DNA of 17,824 nucleotides from DROE01 sp964569865 (GTDB lineage Bacteria > Pseudomonadota > Alphaproteobacteria > Rhizobiales > Devosiaceae), in NCBI GenBank assembly GCA_964569865.1, contig CAZMVQ010000050.1, forward strand, positions 1 through 17,824. The letters are read 5' to 3'. A program made the translations under genes and the position numbers. The notes under the pieces were generated by a model. It was not told the DNA's origin. It searched no databases and was given only the letters and a program-made list of their open reading frames with translations. Shown here in pieces: positions 1 to 7,713 of the stretch. Each line of letters starts with the position of its first letter. Position 1 is the first letter of the stretch.

Positions 1-86
1 GTCGCCGAGACGCCATCAGAGTTGCACTGACCAAGGGGTTAATTGCTGCTGGCCCTAGATCGGTTTATAATCAAAATCCAGCTTGA
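1..86 (+). CDS. Possible 3' end of a convergent gene (partial)
   Basis: Reading frame 3 is open from the left edge to a TGA at 84-86, giving a 27-residue tail that begins RRDAIRVALTKGLIAAGPRS. The composition looks protein-like rather than random, and the frame would overlap the end of the DUF917 gene tail to tail by about 30 bp. Such a short open stretch can easily arise by chance, and I recognise no family. An alternative for this edge is an ATG on the minus strand at 16-14 that could open another gene of the DUF917 operon, but I see no clear ribosome binding site for it. Confidence 0.22.
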   Translation, partial: RRDAIRVALTKGLIAAGPRSVYNQNPA

Positions 87-1125
87 AATAGCGCGGACCG
101 ACCAGCTTCAGTGCTTCTGGGCTTTGCCATATAGGGTCGCAAGGCAAGCCAAGCACGTTTACCGGCAAACCATATTTGACCAGTTCTGTTGTAACGGCAT
201 CGCCTGTAAATACATCCATCAGAGTAATCAAATCAGGCGTTGTTGCCAAAACATCATCACCTTCTTGCGCTATGAGGAATTCGTTCTGAAATGAAAGCAC
301 AATCTCTCGGCCGGCAAAATCACCAAGACCCTCAAGTTTAACAGTGCCGCGAGCAAATCCACCCTCGCTAACCCGTTCAACATCGCGAACCCGGCCCTGA
401 AACAAATGCACTCCGTTAAATTCTTCAACCAGAGCTGCGCATGCGCCACCACCGTGCTCAGCCATTATCTGGCCAATCCTGTGGGCTTTTGTCAGACTGC
501 CACGAATAAGATAGTCGCGGCACTGACCAGCGGTCACGGGATAAAGCGAGACCATGGCCGCCCCACCCATTTCAATGGTTAGAGCGCGAGCAAGTTTTTC
601 GGTCCATGCATTACTTATAGTATCAAAAGTCGCCCCGTTTCCCTTCTCATCCATCATTGCCATTGGAGTGGCCATCATGCCACCCAGCGTAAAACTCACC
701 ATTTGAAGTTCAGGGAAAGCGCGCCCCATTGCGTCTCCATCTACTATCGGAAGCTGCATTTTTGCAGCTGCAATAAATGGGATGGTCGAGTTTAGCCCAC
801 CTGCCTCAATACAAAGAATTGCGGCAGCTTTTTTCCCCATAAACCTCTCCATCATGGACAATAATTTTGGAATTTCTTCTCCGCTTGGGAATTTCTCCAG
901 CATAACTGTCGGTGCACCCATCATTGCAATGGGTAGAATTAAAGCATCCTCAGGAAGCTCCTCAATTCCAATTACCGGCACCGACTTTTGTGTCCCCAAC
1001 ACCTGTTGGGCCATAAGGCGGCCAACATAGGGGTCGCCACCACCACCTGATCCCAATATTGCGCCCCCATCGGCAATAAATTTCAGCTCCTGATATCCAA
1101 CCCTTTTGACTTCGGAATTATTCAT
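55..1125 (-). CDS. DUF917 family protein (S-methyl-thiohydantoin desulfurase-like)
   Basis: A 356-residue soluble protein, full length for the family. The N-terminus carries the glycine-rich GSGGGGDPY segment (residues 25-33). It is followed by APTVMLEKF (71-79), EAGGLNS (107-113) and DGDAMGRAFPELQM (129-142), the pattern I associate with DUF917, whose Pfam name is now S-methyl-thiohydantoin desulfurase. The start ATG overlaps the hyuA stop as ATGA (1122-1125), and GGAGG lies 7 nt upstream (1133-1137) inside hyuA, so translation is probably coupled. Members commonly sit next to HyuA-type proteins, as here, suggesting joint attack on a hydantoin-like or other cyclic imide ring. It is the last gene of the ABC-transporter operon. 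The family call is firm. The reaction is inferred, and the desulfurase activity may not apply to this member. Confidence 0.88.
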   Translation of the reverse strand: MNNSEVKRVGYQELKFIADGGAILGSGGGGDPYVGRLMAQQVLGTQKSVPVIGIEELPEDALILPIAMMGAPTVMLEKFPSGEEIPKLLSMMERFMGKKAAAILCIEAGGLNSTIPFIAAAKMQLPIVDGDAMGRAFPELQMVSFTLGGMMATPMAMMDEKGNGATFDTISNAWTEKLARALTIEMGGAAMVSLYPVTAGQCRDYLIRGSLTKAHRIGQIMAEHGGGACAALVEEFNGVHLFQGRVRDVERVSEGGFARGTVKLEGLGDFAGREIVLSFQNEFLIAQEGDDVLATTPDLITLMDVFTGDAVTTELVKYGLPVNVLGLPCDPIWQSPEALKLVGPRYFKLDFDYKPI

Positions 1126-2669
1126 TTGGCAGCCTCCATTTTCAGGTCACCAACCACGGTGACATTAATCGCAAGATTATTGCCGGGAAGGTAGGATAGA
1201 GGTACGTCAGATATAGCAAGCACACTAAGGCTTGCTTCATCGGCACCGCGCAAAATCGCAACATCATTGGCCTCTTTTGTCACCTGCGAGATGGCGCTCT
1301 CCCGATCAAGTTCATCACCTAGCCTGACAATTTTGCTAACCTCCCCGGAAACCTGAGCAATGGCTGCACCAACAGCGTTTGCCAAATCATGGTGCGGCGG
1401 ACGAACCACCTCCAGCCCGTCAACATATTTTCCCATTAGAACGCTTCCCCCTCCTACAGAAATTACAGGCATTTGCTCATCACTAGTGCGCGAACGGGCA
1501 ACTGCATCACTGATCATCTGGTCCAGCAGTGATTTCAGTTGATTAGCGTTCTTAAACTCAGGAGCTGGATGCGTGCCCATCTCAGCACGTCCAATTGCAA
1601 CGCCAAGGTCACTCGCGGTTAGGGTGTCGCCACCAAAAATCTTTGCCTCACGCAATAATTTATGGCCAACAGATGAAGGGCCGATGGCCTGTGGGTGATC
1701 TTCATTAATTATCGATCCTCCGCCAAGCCCGATACTAATAACATCGGGCATGGAAAAATTCGTGCGTACATCCGCCACCGTAACAGAGGTGCCAGCAAGT
1801 CGGGGGAAGCCGTTTCGCACTTCGCCCACATCGGTTGTTGTGCCGCCAATATCAACCACAAGAGCATGCTTGACCCCGGAAAGATAAGCGGCCCCGCGCA
1901 TGGAATTTGTCGGGCCACAGGCAAATGTCAACACCGGCAAACGAAGCACTTCCTCAGTGTCAATCAATGTTCCATCATTGCGGGTGAAAAATAGCGGGCA
2001 GTTAAATCCAACGCCGCTTTGAAGTTTTTTGAAGGCCGCAATTACCTCAGTTGCCAAGGGCTTGAGAGAGGCATTTATAATTGCAGCATTCTCCCGCTCC
2101 AAAAGCCCCATCCGGCCAATTTCACAGCTTAGCGACACTTCAAGTTGGGGGCGCTTCTCATTAAGGATTTTTTTGGCTGTTTGCTCCATTTCGCTTCGAA
2201 TGGTGGCAAAAACCGAACTAATTGCAATTTGGGTGCAGCCGTCTTCTATGAGGTCATCGGCAGCTTTTAGCAGTTGCTCCTTATTCAATGGAGCAATTTC
2301 ACTGCCATCCATTTCATATCCGCCATCGACCAGACGAAACGATCCACCAATTGCCTCGGTTAGATCGGATGGCCAGTCCGCGAAGGGAAAAAGCGCGCTG
2401 CCCGATGGCAGGCATAGGCGTATCAGGCCGCTTTTTGCCAGTCGTTTGCGCTCAACAAGAGCGTTCACAAAATGGGTTGTGCCAATCATTACTGCATCAA
2501 CCTGCGCGGCGTTTGTGGATGCCTTTTTCAGGGCATTGCGCACAGCCATCTCAACACCAGAAAAAACATCAGGGGTTGTCGGACTTTTCACGCCACCCAA
2601 AAACTCATCGTTTTGCATGATGACAGCGTCTGTGTTGGTCCCGCCAACATCTATGCCCACTCTTATCAT
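1122..2669 (-). CDS. Hydantoinase/oxoprolinase N-terminal-type protein (HyuA-like)
   Basis: A 515-residue ASKHA-fold protein with the hydantoinase A/oxoprolinase layout. The first phosphate loop is GIDVGGTNTDAV (5-16), the second VVDIGGTTTDVG (271-282). Further glycine motifs are ISIGLGGGS (311-319) and SVGGGSVLM (404-412), and the C-terminal helix is PPHHDLANAVGAAIA. Family members carry out ATP-dependent opening of cyclic amides such as 5-oxoproline or N-methylhydantoin, usually with a HyuB subunit. No HyuB lies in the window. The protein has about the size of the short HyuA class that pairs with DUF917, and it overlaps that gene by 4 bp. The start ATG (2669-2667) has AAGGAAAGAG upstream. 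A 42-bp gap separates it from the permease gene, with no terminator visible. The family is certain; the substrate is unknown. Confidence 0.92.
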   Translation of the reverse strand: MIRVGIDVGGTNTDAVIMQNDEFLGGVKSPTTPDVFSGVEMAVRNALKKASTNAAQVDAVMIGTTHFVNALVERKRLAKSGLIRLCLPSGSALFPFADWPSDLTEAIGGSFRLVDGGYEMDGSEIAPLNKEQLLKAADDLIEDGCTQIAISSVFATIRSEMEQTAKKILNEKRPQLEVSLSCEIGRMGLLERENAAIINASLKPLATEVIAAFKKLQSGVGFNCPLFFTRNDGTLIDTEEVLRLPVLTFACGPTNSMRGAAYLSGVKHALVVDIGGTTTDVGEVRNGFPRLAGTSVTVADVRTNFSMPDVISIGLGGGSIINEDHPQAIGPSSVGHKLLREAKIFGGDTLTASDLGVAIGRAEMGTHPAPEFKNANQLKSLLDQMISDAVARSRTSDEQMPVISVGGGSVLMGKYVDGLEVVRPPHHDLANAVGAAIAQVSGEVSKIVRLGDELDRESAISQVTKEANDVAILRGADEASLSVLAISDVPLSYLPGNNLAINVTVVGDLKMEAAK

Positions 2670-2711
2670 AATTCTTACTCTTTCCTTGTCGTTAAACTGT
2701 GTTTGTCACCC

Positions 2712-3650
2712 TTATCCAGAACGCCGCTGAGTCCATGCGTCAACGCTCACAGCGATCAAGATTACTATGCCCTCAATTATCCTTTGCCAAATCGGATCAA
2801 TCTGGTTCAGATTGAACCCGTTAGTCATAAAGGCCAAAAAGAATGCCGCCGTGACGGTTCGCCAAATAGCGCCTTTTCCCCCCGCGATGGATGTTCCGCC
2901 CACAATCACAGCGGTTAAAACCGCAAACACAAAACTGAAATCGTCCGAGGGTTGCGCAGATATTGAGCGCGAGGAATTTATCACTCCAGCCAGCGCGGCA
3001 GCGGCACCCAGCATCACAAAGGTCAAAGCCTGAACACGATCAACATTGACACCGGCCAAACGTGCAGCTTCCCGGTTGCCCCCGGTTGCATAGACGTTTC
3101 TGCCAAACCGGGTTCGTGACAATAAAACCCAGGCGACAATTACAACTACAAGGGCAATCCATGTCGCACTGGTAATTCCGAAATATCTGGTTCGGGCTAT
3201 CATCTGATATATTTCGCCATCAGGGCGCATTAAAGATCGATCGCTTATTAAAAAGCCGGCACCAAAAAACATGAATGAAGTAGCAAGCGTGGCAATGAAG
3301 GAATTCACCTTGATACGTGTCACAATCACACCGTTAAATGCTCCCATTGACAATCCAATTGCAACGGCTGCAATCACCGCAAACAATGCACTGCCGGTAC
3401 TATTTTCCACCGTCAGGGCAAACAGCGGCGCTGCCACAAAAATCGAGGAGACAGAAACATCAAAGTTTCCGGCAATAATGGCAATGGTCATAAATGAAGC
3501 GGCAATCAGTATGGTCGATTGCTGATCTAAAAGATTGCGCATGTTGCGCGGGGTCGCAAAACCTTCGGTGGTAATTGCAAGCACCAAAAACAACACTATC
3601 GTAATCACCACAATGCCGTAGTTACGCAAAAACTGTAAAAAGCGATTCAC
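2712..3650 (-). CDS. Ribose-type ABC transporter permease
   Basis: A 312-residue, very hydrophobic inner-membrane protein with roughly eight to ten membrane segments, of the RbsC/XylH/AraH permease family (BPD_transp_2). Supporting segments are GVINSSRSISAQPS and the late loop IVGGTSIAGGKGAIWRT, which is diagnostic for this family, plus TGGNREAARLAGVNV before it. The start is GTG (3650-3648), 2 nt after the ATPase stop codon, so translation is probably coupled. It should form the pore of the uptake system encoded with the ATPase and binding protein upstream. Family members import sugars, but also autoinducer-2, nucleosides and other small polar compounds, so sugar specificity cannot be assumed beside HyuA/DUF917. 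Confidence 0.93.
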   Translation of the reverse strand: MNRFLQFLRNYGIVVITIVLFLVLAITTEGFATPRNMRNLLDQQSTILIAASFMTIAIIAGNFDVSVSSIFVAAPLFALTVENSTGSALFAVIAAVAIGLSMGAFNGVIVTRIKVNSFIATLATSFMFFGAGFLISDRSLMRPDGEIYQMIARTRYFGITSATWIALVVVIVAWVLLSRTRFGRNVYATGGNREAARLAGVNVDRVQALTFVMLGAAAALAGVINSSRSISAQPSDDFSFVFAVLTAVIVGGTSIAGGKGAIWRTVTAAFFLAFMTNGFNLNQIDPIWQRIIEGIVILIAVSVDAWTQRRSG

Positions 3651-3652
3651 TC

Positions 3653-5164
3653 TTAAACTCCGCTGAACGCTGCGTTGATCACAGCTTCTTTTGTCAATTG
3701 GCTGCCACTCAAATCAGCCACAATTCGTCCGCGGGCCATAACCAGTGATCGGTGGCACATCCCCAGTATTTCTTCTATTTCAGATGAAATCAGCAATACA
3801 GATTCCCCCTCAGATGCCATTTTTGCTATAAGATTATAAATGCCGCGCTTGGCTCCAATATCAACTCCGCGCGTTGGCTCGTCCGCAATAAGCAGTTTGG
3901 GCGAACCCAGCGCGGCTCGTGCAAACAGGAGCTTTTGCTGATTTCCTCCAGAAAGAGAATCAATGTCCTTATGAAGTCCTGCATGCTTAACCAGTGAGCC
4001 GGAACAGCTCTCGGCGACTGCCTTGTTTTCATAGGTTTTGTTCAACCCAAGCCAGCCCGAAAATCTAGACAGGTAAGGTAATGATGTATTCTCCAATATT
4101 GAGCGACTAAGTATAAGCCCCTGCGTGCGCCTCGCCTCGGGGATTAGTGCCATTCCTGATTTGATCGAGTTGGCAACACCGGCAAGACCTGTATTCTCAC
4201 CACAAAATTCTATTTTTCCTTTGTCTGGTATTGTGCTGCCATAAATGGCGTGGGCCAGTTCGCTGCGCCCTGCGCCAACCAAACCCGCAATACCGACAAT
4301 TTCACCCCGACCTATATCAAAGCTAATGTCATCAAATTCATTTTTTTTGCACAAAGCACTGACTTTTAATACCGGCTTACCCAGTTTTTCAGGTTCAGAT
4401 ATCGGGGGGAACTGGTGCTGTAAATCTCTTCCGGTCATCCCCATAATCAGACCATCACGGGTTTCCTCTTTTGCCGGGCCGGTGCGCACATGCTCCCCGT
4501 TACGCAAAACCGTAATTGTGTCAGAGATATTTAGGACCTCTTCAAGAAAATGGGATACGTAGACAATAGCTTTTCCGCTGTCAGCCAACGACCTGACAAG
4601 ACTTAATAACTGTTCTGCCTCATGAGTTGCCAACCGTGCAGTAGGTTCATCAAAAACAATCAGCCTTGCATCTCTGCCAAGTGCGCGAAGAATTTCAACC
4701 TTTTGCTGCTCGGCGACCGATAGGGCACCCACCATAATATCCGGATCAAGCGACATATCAAATCGCCGCATGACATCAAGTACTTGTTGTTTTGTTTTTT
4801 TAAAATTTACAAAAGGACCGTTGGTCGCTTCTCTGCCCAGCGCAATATTGTCAATTACCGAGCGATCTGGCAGCAATGAAAGTTCTTGAGCAATGCCGAC
4901 AAAACCCAGTTTGCCACCCTCTGCCGGGGAATTAATTGAAACGGGTTTTCCATCCACCTTTATCTGGCCTTGACTTGGCTGATGCACACCAAGCAAAATT
5001 CTGCCTAATGTCGATTTTCCGGCCCCGTTTTCACCCACCAGCGCATGAACTTTTCCGGCGTGAAAATCCACATCTATATCGAGCAGAGCCTGAGTAGCGT
5101 CAAAGCGTTTGCTAACCCTCGTAAGGGTTAGCACCGGTGCAATCGCTTGCACGTTTTGTTTCAC
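3653..5164 (-). CDS. Ribose-type ABC transporter ATP-binding protein, two nucleotide-binding domains
   Basis: A 503-residue RbsA/MglA-type ATPase with two tandem domains. Domain 1 has Walker A GENGAGKST (44-52), a signature-like LSVAEQQ (148-154) and Walker B LIVFDEPTA (168-176). Domain 2 has the degenerate Walker A GLVGAGRSE (294-302, Arg in place of Lys), a perfect LSGGNQQ (404-410) and Walker B LLIADEPTRGVDIG (424-437). This asymmetry is normal for the family and implies that mainly one site hydrolyses ATP. The start is GTG (5164-5162) immediately after the TAA of the binding-protein gene, with GGGGTGGA upstream. It energises the permease encoded next. Length and motifs are complete, with no damage seen. 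Confidence 0.95.
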   Translation of the reverse strand: MKQNVQAIAPVLTLTRVSKRFDATQALLDIDVDFHAGKVHALVGENGAGKSTLGRILLGVHQPSQGQIKVDGKPVSINSPAEGGKLGFVGIAQELSLLPDRSVIDNIALGREATNGPFVNFKKTKQQVLDVMRRFDMSLDPDIMVGALSVAEQQKVEILRALGRDARLIVFDEPTARLATHEAEQLLSLVRSLADSGKAIVYVSHFLEEVLNISDTITVLRNGEHVRTGPAKEETRDGLIMGMTGRDLQHQFPPISEPEKLGKPVLKVSALCKKNEFDDISFDIGRGEIVGIAGLVGAGRSELAHAIYGSTIPDKGKIEFCGENTGLAGVANSIKSGMALIPEARRTQGLILSRSILENTSLPYLSRFSGWLGLNKTYENKAVAESCSGSLVKHAGLHKDIDSLSGGNQQKLLFARAALGSPKLLIADEPTRGVDIGAKRGIYNLIAKMASEGESVLLISSEIEEILGMCHRSLVMARGRIVADLSGSQLTKEAVINAAFSGV

Positions 5165-6175
5165 TTATCCACCCCATTGCGCGGTGAATTGCTCCACATT
5201 TTCTGCGGTAATCAAACCACCTCCCGGTACGGAAAGTAATGGATCAATCCCACCTTGCTGGATATCATTTTCAAGTGCGTCCAGCATGGCTTCCATTGCC
5301 AAACGTCCCTCATCAGCTGGAGCGCCAAACACGCCGCCATACCATGAGCCATCGGCGATACCTGCAATCGCAGCTTCTGAACCGCCAAGACCGATGAGTT
5401 TGACCTGACCGGCCATACCTTCATCCGCCAGAACAATCGCTGCCCCTTGCATAGACTGGTCAGCACCAACCATCACGTCAAAGCTATCATTTATCTGCAA
5501 AATATCCTGTGTGGCTGCAATTCCACCATCCGGACCCAGATATTTGCCTTCACCTTCAGCAACTACCGATATTGAAGCATAGCCGGCAATCGTATCGTCA
5601 AAGCCCATGCGAATAGCATCATCAAGGGGAATGCCCTTAATTCCGTAAATAAACACAACTTCACAAGGGTTGATGCCTTCACAGGCCCTAATAGTTAGCT
5701 CGCCAAAGCGTACGCCTGAGCGATAAGGGGCGGCCAATACAGACGCAGCAACACCTTCAACCTGTGGATCAGATGTTTTAAGATCGGTGCCAACAACCTG
5801 ATTTAAAATCACCACTTCAATACCCTCGCTGATGGCTAGTTCCACATCGGGAATAGCACCGGGGCCGTTAATGGAAACAAGGATTATCCCGTCATATTTC
5901 CCAGAAGCAATGGCATCCTGAAACTGGGATGTTTGCTTCCCAGGATCAAACTGAGCATCGAATTCGGTAATTTTAATATTGTTGCCGTCAGCAACTTTTT
6001 GCATCTCCGCCAGCGATACGCTCAACCAGGTGTTAGCAGAACTTGCCGACAGATAGGCAACTTCATACCCCTCTTGCGCCATTGCCGTAACACTGGTTGC
6101 AGCAAGCATCCCGGTAACAAGCGTTAAGCAAGACAATTTGCCAATATTGTGCGAAACCTTTTTTAGAATTTTCAT
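5165..6175 (-). CDS. Periplasmic sugar-type substrate-binding protein of ABC transporter
   Basis: I place the start at the ATG 6175-6173, because GGGAGG (6186-6181) lies 5 nt upstream and the following residues form a signal peptide. An in-frame extension of 20 residues to 6235 is unlikely. The 336-residue protein begins with Lys residues and a hydrophobic core ending near TAMAQEG (30-36), with cleavage probably after Ala33. The mature part matches the Peripla_BP_4/RbsB fold: YEVAYLSASSANTW, then FDAQFDPGKQTSQFQDAIASGKYDGI, then a VMVGADQSMQGA segment and GLGGSEAAIAGI near the hinge. It should deliver ligand to the coupled ATPase and permease. As first gene with the strongest ribosome site, it is probably made in excess. 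The ligand cannot be read from sequence. Confidence 0.93.
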   Translation of the reverse strand: MKILKKVSHNIGKLSCLTLVTGMLAATSVTAMAQEGYEVAYLSASSANTWLSVSLAEMQKVADGNNIKITEFDAQFDPGKQTSQFQDAIASGKYDGIILVSINGPGAIPDVELAISEGIEVVILNQVVGTDLKTSDPQVEGVAASVLAAPYRSGVRFGELTIRACEGINPCEVVFIYGIKGIPLDDAIRMGFDDTIAGYASISVVAEGEGKYLGPDGGIAATQDILQINDSFDVMVGADQSMQGAAIVLADEGMAGQVKLIGLGGSEAAIAGIADGSWYGGVFGAPADEGRLAMEAMLDALENDIQQGGIDPLLSVPGGGLITAENVEQFTAQWGG

Positions 6176-6180
6176 TATTT

Positions 6181-6186
6181 CCTCCC
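6181..6186 (-). promoter_or_regulatory. Ribosome binding site deciding the binding-protein start
   Basis: GGGAGG on the minus strand, 5 nt before the ATG at 6175. It is the best Shine-Dalgarno in this operon and rules in the shorter reading frame, which starts directly with a signal peptide. Confidence 0.75.
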
Positions 6187-6424
6187 GTTTTGAGATATTA
6201 CTATGCAATGGAGGACAAGTCTGGTGTGGCACCATCAGTGTGGGAGGGGGAGTTTATTCGGGTAGGATGCACTCAAAAATATAGATAATTAGAGTAGGAA
6301 GAACGATACAGCTTTGAAATTTATAAATAATTTTTTCAGTTCGTTTAGCTGATTTTGTCAGTCAGGGCATGAATTTCTTCGCTTTTAAACATCGCAATTG
6401 AAATTGATAAAGGCAGGACGCTGA

Positions 6425-6438
6425 AGCAAACGTTTGCT
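6425..6438. promoter_or_regulatory. LacI-family operator candidate
   Basis: AGCAAACGTTTGCT is a perfect 14-bp palindrome with the central CpG typical of LacI/PurR-type operators. It lies 250 bp upstream of the binding-protein start, in the only large gap before that operon. A LacI-family gene is present at the right edge of the window, but its DNA-binding domain is outside, so a link between regulator and site is only a guess. Confidence 0.55.
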
Positions 6439-6519
6439 AATCGGCCCCGGTTGGGCAGATGATTTTATGAGCAATGGGGTAGCAACCCCAAGCGTACAGG
6501 TAAGCCTTTGTCCCACTGG

Positions 6520-6921
6520 TCAGTTTTTGTTTTGAAATCCGGTTTCTTGTCGGGGCCATTTCCATGCCAACCAGATTATATAGGCCAATGCCAAAATTTG
6601 CATGGTCGCGAAGAATATATCATCCATATCCCTTGGTCCGCCAACTGCAAAAACCGCTGCAATGGCTAGTGCCCCGACGATAATATTCGTTAAGCGGTTT
6701 ATTCTATAGGGTAACAGCTGAGGAAGGATCACCATCAATATCTGAACTTCTAGAGCAATTGCGGCATATAACATCAATTCTTCGCTCATCACCGTGCCGT
6801 TTACGGTTCCTAAAATTATCTCTTCCAAAAACCCAAACCTGAAAAGTTCGTGCATGTCACGAAAGAGAATGTTGAGTAATACAAAAATCCACAAGGCCGA
6901 GAGTTTGTTCTCTATCCGCAT
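6520..6921 (-). CDS. Small integral membrane protein, DUF6326-like
   Basis: A 133-residue protein with about four hydrophobic helices: ALWIFVLLNILFRDM near the N-terminus, LMLYAAIALEVQILMVILPQLL, IIVGALAIAAVFAVGG, and ATMQILALAYIIWLAWKW near the C-terminus. The opening LSALWIFVLLN with a following RDM acidic segment resembles DUF6326 proteins as I remember them; this assignment is tentative. Its ATG shares a base with the TAA of the DUF2306 gene (TAATG at 6923-6919), so the two are translated as a pair and may work together in the membrane. Function unknown. Confidence 0.75.
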   Translation of the reverse strand: MRIENKLSALWIFVLLNILFRDMHELFRFGFLEEIILGTVNGTVMSEELMLYAAIALEVQILMVILPQLLPYRINRLTNIIVGALAIAAVFAVGGPRDMDDIFFATMQILALAYIIWLAWKWPRQETGFQNKN

Positions 6922-7643
6922 TATACTGCTTCCTTTTTATTCTGGTTTAAGGTTTTTTGGGATCGCTGCGCCGATTTTCTCCATAAAATCCATTCAACCA
7001 CAATGAGGTTGATTGCCCATCCGGCCCCCATCAATAGTGCTCTGGCCAACTCATCTGGCGGCCCGACAGCAAGGAACCAGGGTAATAATGTAAATGCCTG
7101 GGTTCCGGTGCCAAGGGCAATGGCATAGCCTCGCATCATCCATTTTTGGTGCTGCACAAAGTCTCGCCGCCATATGGCAAAAAGACCGACAACCAGCGAA
7201 ATAATCATCGCAAAGCCAAACACAATCCGAAATACATAAAGCAAAAAACCATCATTGGCGGGAAGTTGATAAAATTGAGACATCCACAGGCCTGAGATCG
7301 CAGTAATAAGACCTGCCGGAACCAATATTCGCCCAGAGGCACGATGCCAGCCGGGGTGCCTTGTTCGAATGTTTTTAGAAAACTGAAAGGCACCAAGAAT
7401 ACAAAAAACGCTCACACTGAATACGTGTAAAACTACTGGAATCGGGGCTGCAAAAAACCGGGCGTTTTCGGGGGTGATTTCCACGCCGCTTGCCATCCAG
7501 ACCATGCGAAAAGCACCGGCGATAATCGGAATAGCGCTAAGCGCGATCAAAAGGGCTGGCACAAGCCAATCAGAAGATTGCTTTTTTTTGAACAGGGATT
7601 TGTTTTCTGGCAGGGTTTGGCTTCTCATCGCAGCAAAATACAT
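6921..7643 (-). CDS. DUF2306 family integral membrane protein
   Basis: A protein of about 240 residues with some six to seven membrane segments. The region HVFSVSVFCILGAFQFS followed by RTRHPGWHRASGRILV is the hallmark I associate with DUF2306, and QHQKWMMRGYAIALG follows later. Several histidines lie in or next to the helices (numbered from the TTG at 7649: His75, 98, 102, 167), which could in principle bind a metal or heme; that is speculation. The start is uncertain: TTG at 7649, ATG at 7643 and ATG at 7628 are all in frame and none has a good ribosome site. I chose 7643. The gene is divergent from a LysR regulator and coupled to the small membrane protein downstream. Confidence 0.8.
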   Translation of the reverse strand: MYFAAMRSQTLPENKSLFKKKQSSDWLVPALLIALSAIPIIAGAFRMVWMASGVEITPENARFFAAPIPVVLHVFSVSVFCILGAFQFSKNIRTRHPGWHRASGRILVPAGLITAISGLWMSQFYQLPANDGFLLYVFRIVFGFAMIISLVVGLFAIWRRDFVQHQKWMMRGYAIALGTGTQAFTLLPWFLAVGPPDELARALLMGAGWAINLIVVEWILWRKSAQRSQKTLNQNKKEAV

Positions 7644-7675
7644 ATGCAATAAACAAATATCAATTGCCTATTTTT

Positions 7676-7698
7676 GTATTTGAAGTATACGTAAATAC
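7676..7698. promoter_or_regulatory. LysR-type binding site candidate (T-N11-A)
   Basis: GTATTT and AAATAC form a perfect 6-bp inverted repeat separated by 11 bases, fitting the T-N11-A rule for LysR regulators. It lies in the short gap between the divergent lysR and DUF2306 genes, as expected for an autoregulatory site. Its right arm ends directly before an in-frame ATG at 7699, supporting the later lysR start at 7714. Confidence 0.6.
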
Positions 7699-7713
7699 AT
7701 GAAGCACGCGAAC

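Larger units (their letters stand above)
6176..6519. other. 344-bp intergenic regulatory region upstream of the ABC/hyuA operon
   Basis: No plausible gene is seen here. The stretch holds, from the operon outward, the ribosome binding site at 6181-6186, an AT-rich segment (about 6270-6400) likely to contain the minus-strand promoter, a perfect LacI-type palindrome at 6425-6438, and a small hairpin TGGGGT-AGCA-ACCCCA at 6475-6490. The hairpin lies just downstream of the small membrane-protein gene ending at 6520, but no T-run follows it on the minus strand, so I do not call it a terminator. No convincing -35/-10 pair stood out. Confidence 0.6.

Noticed and set aside
294..302. Degenerate Walker A of the second ABC domain (positions in residues of the ATPase) as a sign of decay
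   Set aside because: Arg replacing Lys in the second domain is normal for two-domain ribose-type ATPases.
2029..2730. 233-codon open frame on the plus strand
   Set aside because: It lies antisense within hyuA, whose conserved motifs prove the minus-strand frame; the plus frame has no family features.
6475..6490. Hairpin TGGGGT-AGCA-ACCCCA as terminator for the small membrane-protein gene
   Set aside because: The stem is only 6 bp and on the minus strand it is followed by ATTGCTCATAAAATC, without a T-run.
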